From NCBI GenBank assembly GCA_003536545.1, contig DPZW01000009.1, forward strand, positions 1-21,859: a stretch of 21,859 nt of DNA, given 5' to 3'. Under the pieces are notes generated by a model. The model did no database searches, was not told where the DNA came from, and saw nothing but the letters and a program-made list of their open reading frames with translations. A program made the position numbers and the translations under genes. Shown here one piece after another: positions 1 to 7,398 of the stretch; positions within the stretch are counted from its first letter, which is position 1, and each line of letters opens with the position of its first letter. Source of the DNA: Rhodospirillaceae bacterium (GTDB lineage Bacteria; Pseudomonadota; Alphaproteobacteria; UBA11073).

Positions 1-1171
1 AAAGCTTATCAAAATACTTCTTGTTGTCCTTACCCTTTCCGTAAGAAAAATCATAAGCAAGCTTAGCCAGCGCCTTGAGCACTACTGGCTGCGCTGCCAC
101 AGTCTTATTTTTTGCGCCAGGCTCGCCCAGATAAGGGATCTTTTGTACTGCTTTCCAGAACTTTATAGCATTTGGAATTCTCGGCTCAATAACAGCAGGA
201 ATAGCGCCTCTAGGATTCGTTTTATTGAGCAAAAGCCGTGTATTAATCGAAGTCAGATCTTTCCTGGTAATAGACCCATCATCATCCTGCCAATTAATAA
301 TATCCTTTTTAGCAATAGGCCATTTTAACACATGCGAAATAAGCTGATCTTGGATAAATGTATTAATAGGATTTCCTCTATCAAACTCTAGAGCAAGACT
401 AGTCTCCACCTTTTTGGAAAGGTTATTAAGATCATGAAATAACTGTCTCTCCTCCTCAGCGTTTAGGCCCAAATGAACTTCAGCAGCAATAAAACAATAT
501 GATCGTGCAACCTCATTACATTCGCTCCACAGTACCATCTCATCGGCAGTGACTCTTTCACCTGCAACAGGATAGATCGCCTTTTTATTTGGATAGATGT
601 GAGTAGTGAGAATATGATCCAGAAATTCGAAAACAAACTGTATAGCCTTTCTACGATGCTGACCATCAATCACCCAGAAAAGATGATTTTGTGATAGCAA
701 AACCTCATATGCGGCAATCTCCAATGACTCTGAAGCAGTAGATATTTGCAAAGGCCTTGCCTTTAGATTGCTACCATCCCTCATACAATTTCTTAAATTG
801 CAGACTAACGGCTGCAATGCCATGTAGGGCTGCTCACCAATCAACTTAATCACTTGATGGTAGACTTCAGGACAATCCTTGTTTTTTTTCTTCCACCTAA
901 CCATTACGGCATGAATTAAGCCCTTTAGGATATAATTAGCGAGCTTATTTGCATGATTAATATCAAGGGGACGTTGAGCGATTTCGTCATCATCGCTTAG
1001 GTTGACGTTTTGCTCGTTAGCAATGTCACTCATTCTATAGAAGTCATAAATTGGCAAATGGACCAGAAAGGTACGATTGCCCATGTTATTATTATAAAAA
1101 ACTCTATACGGGCGCTCGGCCAAACCTGCGCCATCATCGACTTCACCTAAGGGCTTATAAGAAATTTCCAT
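1..1171 (-). CDS. DGQHR-domain protein, DndB-like (3' end beyond window)
   Basis: About 390 codons are open from ATG 1171 to the window edge without a stop. The hallmark is FWVIDGQHRRKAI at about residues 165-177, the DGQHR signature of the DndB family. It is followed by a segment with FHDLNNLSKKVE and LEFDRGNP, which resembles the conserved region after DGQHR in that family. DndB proteins belong to DNA phosphorothioate (dnd) systems, where DndB regulates the modification genes; other DGQHR proteins are of unknown role. Upstream in-frame ATG 1186 is also possible, directly preceded by TGA, so the protein starts at 1186 or 1171. Neither start has a strong Shine-Dalgarno, and I chose 1171 because the conserved sequence starts well after it. 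Any dndC/D/E partners would lie to the left, outside the window, so a dnd role is inference; family membership is solid. Confidence 0.8.
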   Translation of the reverse strand, partial: MEISYKPLGEVDDGAGLAERPYRVFYNNNMGNRTFLVHLPIYDFYRMSDIANEQNVNLSDDDEIAQRPLDINHANKLANYILKGLIHAVMVRWKKKNKDCPEVYHQVIKLIGEQPYMALQPLVCNLRNCMRDGSNLKARPLQISTASESLEIAAYEVLLSQNHLFWVIDGQHRRKAIQFVFEFLDHILTTHIYPNKKAIYPVAGERVTADEMVLWSECNEVARSYCFIAAEVHLGLNAEEERQLFHDLNNLSKKVETSLALEFDRGNPINTFIQDQLISHVLKWPIAKKDIINWQDDDGSITRKDLTSINTRLLLNKTNPRGAIPAVIEPRIPNAIKFWKAVQKIPYLGEPGAKNKTVAAQPVVLKALAKLAYDFSYGKGKDNKKYFDKL

Positions 1172-1212
1172 GCGCAATACTTTCATTCAACGTTCGCTAC
1201 GTCGGGGCTGAC

Positions 1213-1269
1213 TCAAGGTTATACAGCCAGCCCCGCCGCAGAAGCCTTGTCACCTGGGGTTAACCTTGA
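1213..1269 (-). repeat. 9-bp inverted repeat in the DGQHR gene leader
   Basis: TCAAGGTTA at 1213-1221 is perfectly complementary in inverted orientation to TAACCTTGA at 1261-1269, with 39 bases between. The left arm lies inside a second, shorter inverted pair (GGGGCTG near 1204 with CAGCCCC near 1227). Both fall in the transcribed leader between the predicted promoter and the DGQHR start codon, so they could be an operator or a leader hairpin. No function can be assigned. Confidence 0.45.
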
Positions 1270-1296
1270 AAGCCCAGATAAGTTGGCTTAACTGAT

Positions 1297-1325
1297 GTTA
1301 TACTCAAATAATTAATCCAGGTCAA
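1297..1325 (-). promoter_or_regulatory. Sigma-70-type promoter for the DGQHR gene
   Basis: On the minus strand, TTGACC (1325-1320) and TATAAC (1302-1297) are separated by exactly 17 bases. This is close to consensus, and it points at the DGQHR gene with a leader of roughly 100 nt. An AT-rich repeat block lies immediately upstream of the -35 box. No start site has been mapped; the call rests on box match and spacing. Confidence 0.6.
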
Positions 1326-1335
1326 ACATTATTTT

Positions 1336-1394
1336 TTCCCTGGTAATTATTAATACTTCCCTGGTAATTATTAATACTTCCCTGGTATTATTAA
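1336..1394. repeat. Three 21-bp tandem repeats upstream of the DGQHR promoter
   Basis: Two perfect 21-bp units begin TTCCCTGGTAATTATTAA (1336-1356 and 1357-1377). A third, one base shorter, follows at 1378-1394. The 21-bp period equals two DNA helical turns, so a bound protein would meet each copy on the same face. A related inverted sequence (AATAATTAATCCAGG, about 1306-1320) sits in the promoter spacer and touches the -35 box. The layout fits an operator or upstream activating array. DndB-type proteins are known to regulate dnd genes, so autoregulation is one possibility, by inference only. Confidence 0.65.
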
Positions 1395-1740
1395 GGATGG
1401 CTTCCTGCCTGCTATTGCCCAGGCCAGCTCAGCACAAATCCAATGTTGCGAACGCACTGGCGATGCCCTTCAGCCAGAAGCGTAACCATTGCCGCTTCTG
1501 CATAGAATTTATAAAATCTGATCATCTTTGTGATTACTGCCGAAAAACCATCGCAGTTGCTCACCTGCCGCCCAGATATTCGCGACAGCGAAGCGCGACT
1601 GACCGCGATCGTGAGACTTTACCGCACCTTTATACGGCTGGAACAGCACATAGGCGAAAAACACCTTATTTTAGATTTGCTTCCAGCAACAAATTCAGGC
1701 TGGTATGCGCCCCCAACTACTAATTGCTACTTGCTTAGGC
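1395..1740. other. Intergenic stretch, probably decayed coding sequence
   Basis: No intact, recognisable gene is present. On the minus strand an open frame from a GTG at 1664 to TAA at 1509 (51 residues) contains protein-like runs such as AYVLFQPYKGAVKSHDRG and FAVANIWAAGEQLRWF, but it has no ribosome site and no family I recognise. On the plus strand, frames of 80 and 108 codons overlap the same bases and are equally unconvincing. The right end holds one copy of a 34-bp direct repeat (1681-1714). The region is best read as gene remnants. Confidence 0.4.
1681..1714. repeat. 34-bp direct repeat, copy 1
   Basis: This matches 8471-8504 at 33 of 34 positions, in the same orientation. The two copies bracket the six-gene minus-strand operon at 1741-8295. 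Read on the minus strand, both copies encode AHTSLNLLLE near the end of an open frame, and each frame stops four codons after the final E (here E-A-N-L-K-stop). A short inverted pair, CCAGC and GCTGG, lies within the repeat. It may be a target-site or att-like duplication, or two copies of one gene's 3' end. Confidence 0.7.
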
Positions 1741-2901
1741 CTATTTGTCATAAGACTCAAAAATCTCTATGATCTTCTCATTATTCTCAGGTGTTGATAA
1801 AGTTATTCTAACATACCCCTCCCCTATTAAATGAGACACGTCTCGTAGCAGAATACCATTCTCAATGAGGTGTTTCATGAAATCTGTAGCATCATTGACC
1901 TTAAAAGCGATAAAATTTGCATCTGAATGCAGTACATCTTGTATAAAAGGCAAAGTTTTTACTCGTGAAATGAATTTCGCTCTTTCAGTAATAATTTCTT
2001 GCGCTCTGGCTTCATATAATGGGATTTTATCCGGCGACAATGCTTCAAGCGCCAGTTTTTTTGTCGCTTCTGAAATCGGATCAGTAGGGGCAAGTTTAAT
2101 AACATAATCAATTAATTTTGGGTTCATGGATAATGCGCCTAACCGGATCCCAGCCAGAGAATATAATTTTGAAACTGTAAAAGTCTGAATAAGAAACGGG
2201 CAGTCGATGGAATTAAGAATTGTGGATGGGACCTGGTAAAAACCCCAATAAGCTCGATCAAGCACGATGAAAGTTAACGGATAATCTCGATCTATTCTTT
2301 CTAGCATTTTAGACAGCTTATTCTCATCCTCGGCATGCCCGCATGGGTTATTCGGCGTAGTGATAAAAAGTATTTTGATAGGTTGCTGCTTTTGATATGA
2401 TGAATCCAGTGCTGCCAGAATACCGTCTATGTCCAACTCCAATTTTTCATTATTTCTTGTTAGAGGTACAGCGGCCACATTGACTTGGTGAAGTTCTGCA
2501 ACTGTCCGATATTTTGGAAATGTCGGGGGGCAAATTAAAATAGTATCTTTGAAAGGCTCGCAAAGTGACCTAACAAGCCAGCCGAGACCCGCATCCACCC
2601 CATCACATAATAAGATAGTTTCAGGCGCAATAGGAAAAAGTCGTGAGAAAAGATTGATAAGTTGCGCATCCTGTAAGGGAGGGTAAAGATTTAGGTCAGA
2701 TTTCAAATCCTCATGCTTGTCCAATATGGGCGGATATGGATTTTCATTAGCATTTAATGTCAGCAAATTATCACGCGCATCCTCGTCGCTAATCCCCAAC
2801 TTTATCTTTAGTTCTTTGAATAGCACCGAAGCTGTTTTATAGGGCGGCCTTTGATAGATATGAGGTGGTATCGCATTTTCTAAACGGTTTTCTAAATTCA
2901 T
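1741..2901 (-). CDS. HisC-like PLP-dependent aminotransferase (class I/II)
   Basis: 386 residues of fold-type I PLP aminotransferase, closest to the histidinol-phosphate aminotransferase branch. Visible motifs are NANENPYPP (50-58), TTPNNPCG (181-188) with the cofactor-contacting Asn, VLDRAYWGF (213-221) with the Asp/Tyr pair that holds the pyridine ring, FTVSKLYSLAGIRLG (241-255) with K245 as the PLP lysine, and YVRITLS (363-369) with R365 as the likely carboxylate-binding arginine. It should move an amino group between an amino acid and a keto acid. It is the last gene of a six-gene operon, not a his operon, so histidine synthesis is unlikely; it more probably makes or breaks an unusual amino acid. 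The Shine-Dalgarno AAAGGGG overlaps the stop codon of the preceding gene. Confidence 0.88.
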   Translation of the reverse strand: MNLENRLENAIPPHIYQRPPYKTASVLFKELKIKLGISDEDARDNLLTLNANENPYPPILDKHEDLKSDLNLYPPLQDAQLINLFSRLFPIAPETILLCDGVDAGLGWLVRSLCEPFKDTILICPPTFPKYRTVAELHQVNVAAVPLTRNNEKLELDIDGILAALDSSYQKQQPIKILFITTPNNPCGHAEDENKLSKMLERIDRDYPLTFIVLDRAYWGFYQVPSTILNSIDCPFLIQTFTVSKLYSLAGIRLGALSMNPKLIDYVIKLAPTDPISEATKKLALEALSPDKIPLYEARAQEIITERAKFISRVKTLPFIQDVLHSDANFIAFKVNDATDFMKHLIENGILLRDVSHLIGEGYVRITLSTPENNEKIIEIFESYDK

Positions 2902-2913
2902 GGCTTTTCCCCT

Positions 2914-3699
2914 TTAAGCAGCCGATTTTTGAGCATTGTTCAATAAGGCAACAAGATTCCTGTATTCCATGTCTTGGGCTAATGGATCCTGAAGTTTTGC
3001 ATCACGATAAAGTTTGGACAGCTCAGTGAGTGCTTGTTGTAAACTAGGTCTGCCTATAGCTCTCAAACGTGAAACGGATGCCAAGGTCATCGTTGACCCC
3101 AGCCTAGCGTGCTCCTTTATGAGCGACGTAATCATTTCATCCGTCAGTGCAAGCGAAATACTGGTAAAGCCAAAAGGTTTGCCTGCCTGCCTTGCACCAG
3201 ACGCCAACTGATCAAGGCAACCCTGCAAGATCGGCTCGAATACATATTGGCAGCCCATAGATTTTGAAAAATCATGCAGTCCCATATAAGCGGCACCGAC
3301 CGTATCAATCGCCAGAATATCACTCAATGCGTCTAGACCCTGCTGCGTTTCAATCATTGCCACGAATTTGGCACCAGAAGCTGCGATCGTACTAGATAAT
3401 GACCTGACCTCACTAATATCTTCAGCATTAGGATAAAATACATAATCTGGTTTTGCAGCGATTACTTTCCCTAAATAATTCGGGTTGCGCCGCAACTCCT
3501 CTCCATCAGGCCGAAGAAAAATCTCCATGGCATTGGAACAGCTGCGTATTTTGTGACAATCTTCAAATCCATGGGGAGGATTTGTGACATCACCGGTCGA
3601 AGTCCGGCCAATTTCAAGATCAACAAAAAAACAACGCATCCCGGCATCTAGACATTCCTGAACATCAGAATTTTGGGACGGGGTAATGATAAACTGCAT
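2914..3699 (-). CDS. HpcH/HpaI-type aldolase / citrate lyase beta family protein
   Basis: Predicted 261-residue TIM-barrel protein. MIETQQGLDALSDI followed by GAAYMGLHDFSKSMG is the family pattern in which the Glu and Asp bind a divalent metal and pyruvate, oxaloacetate or acyl-CoA is cleaved or formed. An early VDLEIG resembles the vDlEh segment of the fold. The frame is open to a TTG at 3720 inside the upstream oxygenase gene, but ATG 3699 lies five bases after that gene's TAA and gives a normal N-terminus (MQFIITPSQ), so I prefer it. The C-terminal stretch of about 50 residues after the barrel is charged and helical. Within the operon it could make or split the carbon skeleton used by the adjacent aminotransferase. 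Substrate unknown. Confidence 0.82.
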   Translation of the reverse strand: MQFIITPSQNSDVQECLDAGMRCFFVDLEIGRTSTGDVTNPPHGFEDCHKIRSCSNAMEIFLRPDGEELRRNPNYLGKVIAAKPDYVFYPNAEDISEVRSLSSTIAASGAKFVAMIETQQGLDALSDILAIDTVGAAYMGLHDFSKSMGCQYVFEPILQGCLDQLASGARQAGKPFGFTSISLALTDEMITSLIKEHARLGSTMTLASVSRLRAIGRPSLQQALTELSKLYRDAKLQDPLAQDMEYRNLVALLNNAQKSAA

Positions 3700-3704
3700 A
3701 TTTT

Positions 3705-4655
3705 TTATCGCTTTATCCAAACACGCACCATGTGACGCTTTTGTGTTTCATCAGTGGCATCTTCAAAAGGCTTGCGCGTATGAAGAATTGTATGATTATT
3801 GGTAAATATCATATCAAATTTCTTCATCGGAACCTCTTGAATGAGGTTCTGGTCGCCGAGCAGCTGATCCAGATAATCTAGCGCCGCAATTTGATTGTCA
3901 CTCAACGGTTTGCCTACTTTTACGTGCCCCTCTTCAATCCATCGCCTCATATACTGGATATGACAAAAACCGTTTCTATCTTCCATGACCGGTAGTTGGG
4001 CTGCCTCAACATCCGCGACAGAGACTTCAAAGCCTGGAGAAGCTGATTCCCTATAAAATGGTCTTTGAAGTATATCAAAAATTTCCACAGAATGATTTTT
4101 GAGCACTTCGCGTATTTGATGTGTATGAATGAGTTCATTTTCCCCGCCCTTCATCGCCGGAGATAGGCACAAAAGGCCAATGGCATCCGGAGGATTAGCC
4201 AACCAGCTGCCATCAGTATGCATCGGCGCGAAGCCGGAGGTTTGGGAGATGGTGACTTTGGCGATGCGCTGATCATCAGGCTTCTTACTTTTGACGTCAT
4301 ATAGTGCACCATATAAAGGATCAATTGCGCCTATTATTCTAGCAATAAACAAATAGAAATTTCTAATGTCTTTGCCATCAGTAAAAAACTCACCCGCATT
4401 ACTAATATAAATGGCGCCCAGCTTTTCAAAAACTTGCTTTCGTGCACATTCACCAAGTTGAAAAGTTATAGGGCATTGGGTCTTTAAATCCCGCAGAGGT
4501 GAAAGAGCAATTTTTTCTTCTTCCAAACCCGCATGTAAGAATTCGTCATATATCTCTGAATCAACAGAAAGATTAAGAACATAGTTCTCATTAAAAGAAT
4601 AAGCTGATGGGCTGGAGTCTATGGGCAATAACTTTGATACAACAGTGTTCTTCAT
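3705..4655 (-). CDS. TauD/TfdA-family Fe(II)/2-oxoglutarate dioxygenase
   Basis: 316 residues. The iron-binding facial triad is visible as H146-x-D148 in APMHTDGSW and a distal His in the NNHTILHTRKPFED segment (about H292). A downstream Arg in HMVRVWIKR is the likely 2-oxoglutarate carboxylate contact. The sequence between, AIGLLCLSPAMKGGE, matches the region after HxD in TauD/clavaminate-synthase-like enzymes. Family members hydroxylate, desaturate or cyclise small molecules, often amino-acid derivatives. The ribosome site AGGTAGG overlaps the stop of the AEC transporter gene, and the start lies six bases after that stop. Together with an Asn-synthetase-like enzyme and an aminotransferase it suggests tailoring of an amino-acid-like product. 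The exact substrate cannot be read from sequence. Confidence 0.87.
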   Translation of the reverse strand: MKNTVVSKLLPIDSSPSAYSFNENYVLNLSVDSEIYDEFLHAGLEEEKIALSPLRDLKTQCPITFQLGECARKQVFEKLGAIYISNAGEFFTDGKDIRNFYLFIARIIGAIDPLYGALYDVKSKKPDDQRIAKVTISQTSGFAPMHTDGSWLANPPDAIGLLCLSPAMKGGENELIHTHQIREVLKNHSVEIFDILQRPFYRESASPGFEVSVADVEAAQLPVMEDRNGFCHIQYMRRWIEEGHVKVGKPLSDNQIAALDYLDQLLGDQNLIQEVPMKKFDMIFTNNHTILHTRKPFEDATDETQKRHMVRVWIKR

Positions 4656-4661
4656 GGCAAC

Positions 4662-5603
4662 CTACCTGAGGATAGTGAAAAGAATGGTGATGACGGGCAG
4701 AGAAAGCAAAGAAGTATAAAAAACAACATCCCGAGACTCTGCTTGGAATTGCCCATATTTCTCGGCAAAAACATAATTATGTACAGCAGTCGGCAGGGCG
4801 GCGCATATAACTAGTGGGGCCAGCCATGCATCAGGCACGTGAAAAATATATCTCCCCACCAGGAAAGCGGCCAAAGGTTGTATAAAGTTCTTCGCAAATA
4901 TCAGAAAATAAATGTCCCGGTTTTTAACATGTCTATTGTATTCCTCATTGGATAATGACAGCCCCAAAGCGAAAAGCGCAAGCGATATGCTCGGCGTTCC
5001 AACAAATGTAATAATATCTCTCAAGACACTGGGCAGCACGACCTGGTTTTGCGCGACTATAAAACCGCCTACAGACGAAAGAATAATTGGATTTAATAAT
5101 AGCGTTCTAAGCAATGTAATAATGTAGTCGATAGTGCTTTTCTTATTACCTGAATCAGCATGGGTTTGCAGTTCATGCGTAAATAAAATCAATGTTGTCA
5201 AGAAAGTGACTTGATAGATATTGACGATTAGAATGGGCAAAGCTGATCCAAATAATATCACAATAATTGGAATGCCCATAAAGGCAGAATTCGTATAGCA
5301 TGATCCCATAGCACCCAATACGGCTTCAGAGAATTTGTATTTCTTCCGGGACAAGACCCATAAGGTGATTAAGCCAATTGCGATTTGTACAACTGCAAAA
5401 GCCCCAATATATGAAATGGGAATAGTTGAGAAATCCGGCATATCTGATACGCGTATGAATAAATATGCGGGCATTGCCACATAGAACACCAGTGTACTGA
5501 AAACTTTGGAGGATTCCGGCGGGATAACTTTAGCACGGCCCAAGCAATAGCCTAACCCTACCATCACAAAAGCTGGCAAAAGCGTCAGGAAAGATTCAAG
5601 CAT
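4662..5603 (-). CDS. AEC-family (auxin efflux carrier-like) transporter
   Basis: 313 residues, the usual size for bacterial AEC permeases, with about ten hydrophobic segments. Characteristic features are the N-terminal LPAFVMVGLGYCLGRAKVIP, the mid-protein CYTNSAFMGIPI (the conserved N-S-x-x-x-G-x-P site) and the C-terminal ALPTAVHNYVFAEKYG. The family moves small organic acids across the inner membrane by secondary transport. The start codon overlaps the end of the upstream asparagine-synthetase-like gene by eight bases, so the two are translationally coupled. In this operon it is the obvious importer of a substrate or exporter of the product; direction cannot be told from sequence. Confidence 0.9.
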   Translation of the reverse strand: MLESFLTLLPAFVMVGLGYCLGRAKVIPPESSKVFSTLVFYVAMPAYLFIRVSDMPDFSTIPISYIGAFAVVQIAIGLITLWVLSRKKYKFSEAVLGAMGSCYTNSAFMGIPIIVILFGSALPILIVNIYQVTFLTTLILFTHELQTHADSGNKKSTIDYIITLLRTLLLNPIILSSVGGFIVAQNQVVLPSVLRDIITFVGTPSISLALFALGLSLSNEEYNRHVKNRDIYFLIFAKNFIQPLAAFLVGRYIFHVPDAWLAPLVICAALPTAVHNYVFAEKYGQFQAESRDVVFYTSLLSLPVITILFTILR

Positions 5604-7398
5604 GGCTAATCCTTTTTTCTTTTACCTTATTAAACCAATCCAACCACAACACAAAGATCAAACTTGACCATATCAGCTGCGCCAAGTCTTCATTTGGATC
5701 CTTTCGAAAATCATTAAATAAGGTCTTTAATGCAGCAGCTGCAAGAAATTGATTTTCTAAAGCCACCGCACTGGATAAAATATCTTGAATGAATTCGGCT
5801 ACCCGCCTGTTCTCGAGCATGATGGCCTGAACGGGCAAAGTGAAGGGCTGTTTCTTACGTTCAATAATTTCCATGGGCAGATATTTTCTACCAATTTCAT
5901 TTAAGATTTTCTTTGTATATTTCCCATTGGTTTTTGCTGCCATTGGCAAGTTATTTCCCAGATGCACAATCTTAGGCTGACAAAATGGTACACGCACTTC
6001 AACTGCATGGGCCATGCTCATATGATCTGTTCGCCTTAGAATGTAATAAGGAAAACGGTCATACTGATCCAAATGCACCAAAGCCTTGAGACGTTCTTCG
6101 CCCACCGGGAAATGAGATAGCTTAGCCCTTAAATTCTGCTCGCAATTTCCTGATTTCTCCAGCCAAGAGAAAAATTCAGGCGAATAAATTAATTTCTTAT
6201 ATGATTGTTTGAACGCGCCGAATTTATCCAGATAAGCATCCACCCAATTAGGCTGATCATCAAAGGCTCGCAAAAAACGCTCATATCCGACAAAGACTTC
6301 ATCCGCACCCTCGCCGGCAATCGCTACCGTAAAACCGGCTCGCTTAATATATTTAAACATGCCAAAACTGCTAAGGCTATGCGGCGCGGAATTGGGCTGC
6401 CCTAAATGTGGGATCATTTCCTGAATAAGTTCAGGGAAATTATCAGGGTCTAATTCAATCTCATGATGCTCTGCACCTACGAACTGGGCAACTTTCTGCG
6501 CGTAGTGACGTTCGTCTGATGGCCAATTACCTTTATAACATACGTGGAAACTTGTAATGCTCTGCCCCAACTCCTTCGCTGCGATAGCCGTCAGTAAGCT
6601 AGAATCTAATCCACCGCTGTTAATAAAGCAAACCGGTACTTCGGCTTTGGAAAGAAGCCCTATTTCACTAATCAATTCGCTTTCTAAAAATGAGTTTGAA
6701 TCATCCTGATTTTTTAGTGATGTTTGAATCTTTGGCTCATAACTTTCCAGGGACAATTGACCCACGTCTAATTCATATTTCAGAACACTTGCTGGTTTAA
6801 GTGTTTTAATGCCCCCTAGGATGGTTTGTTCACTGCACACAGCGCGCATGGTAAAAAATTCATCCACCGCCACAGGATTAATCTCCGGATTCTCAGAACC
6901 AAATTCTAAAAGTGCACCAATCTCAGAAGCAAAGTAAATTGTTTTCTGTTTCTGATCACAAATATAGTATATGGATTTAATAGCAATTGGATCATTGGCC
7001 AAAATCAGTTTGGGGCTATTCCGTAAATCAACAAGAGCGATCGCAAACATACCGTCCATATAAGAGAAAGCTGCTTCGCCATATTCCAAATAGAGCGGGA
7101 GAATAACATTTCCATCACAACTATCCAGGAATTGATAACCTTTATGTTTAAGTGATCTTCTTAATTCATCGTGATTATAGATCTCACCATTATAAACTGC
7201 ATAAACTTTTTCAGAACTAAAGGGTTGTTTTCCTCCCGAGCGTCCCTGGATCATCAACCGGTTACTCCCGAGCGCCCAACAATCTTTCTGAACAAAATTT
7301 TGTTGATCAGGGCCACCATGCAGTTGTGCCTGAGAGACATTGATTAGATCCCGATCGGAAACAGCGGCTGCTCCCATATACCCAAAAATCCTGCACAT
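5596..7398 (-). CDS. Glutamine-hydrolysing asparagine synthetase-like amidotransferase (AsnB family)
   Basis: 600 residues, a normal AsnB length with both domains. In the N-terminal class II glutaminase domain I see the nucleophile Cys2, R47, NGE (70-72) and D95, so glutamine hydrolysis looks intact. In the synthetase domain there is the pyrophosphate loop SGGLDSS (261-267), GEGADE (362-367), HAVEVRVPF (464-472) and a lysine near 515. The expected chemistry is ATP-dependent adenylation of a carboxylate, then amide formation. One oddity is that the N-terminus reads MCRIFGYMG, with Arg where most relatives have Gly. The retained Cys2 argues against a beta-lactam-synthetase role. The start abuts the preceding stop (TAGATG), with AAGG eight bases before it. 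In this operon it probably amidates a pathway acid rather than serving housekeeping asparagine synthesis. Confidence 0.9.
   Translation of the reverse strand: MCRIFGYMGAAAVSDRDLINVSQAQLHGGPDQQNFVQKDCWALGSNRLMIQGRSGGKQPFSSEKVYAVYNGEIYNHDELRRSLKHKGYQFLDSCDGNVILPLYLEYGEAAFSYMDGMFAIALVDLRNSPKLILANDPIAIKSIYYICDQKQKTIYFASEIGALLEFGSENPEINPVAVDEFFTMRAVCSEQTILGGIKTLKPASVLKYELDVGQLSLESYEPKIQTSLKNQDDSNSFLESELISEIGLLSKAEVPVCFINSGGLDSSLLTAIAAKELGQSITSFHVCYKGNWPSDERHYAQKVAQFVGAEHHEIELDPDNFPELIQEMIPHLGQPNSAPHSLSSFGMFKYIKRAGFTVAIAGEGADEVFVGYERFLRAFDDQPNWVDAYLDKFGAFKQSYKKLIYSPEFFSWLEKSGNCEQNLRAKLSHFPVGEERLKALVHLDQYDRFPYYILRRTDHMSMAHAVEVRVPFCQPKIVHLGNNLPMAAKTNGKYTKKILNEIGRKYLPMEIIERKKQPFTLPVQAIMLENRRVAEFIQDILSSAVALENQFLAAAALKTLFNDFRKDPNEDLAQLIWSSLIFVLWLDWFNKVKEKRISHA

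Noticed and set aside
1336..1394. Repeat block as a CRISPR array
   Set aside because: The units are 21 bp and directly abutting, with no spacers, and no cas genes are nearby.
1397..1723. Plus-strand frame of 108 codons (and the 80-codon frame at 1530-1772) as genes
   Set aside because: No recognisable motifs, no ribosome site, and competing frames of similar quality on both strands; the region looks like remnants.
1741..2901. Aminotransferase as hisC of histidine synthesis
   Set aside because: No other his genes are nearby and the gene sits at the end of an unrelated operon.
5596..7398. AsnB-like protein as a beta-lactam synthetase paired with a clavaminate-synthase-like TauD
   Set aside because: Cys2 and the rest of the glutaminase site are intact, whereas known beta-lactam synthetases have lost the Cys; the oxygenase has HTD, not the HTE of clavaminate synthase.
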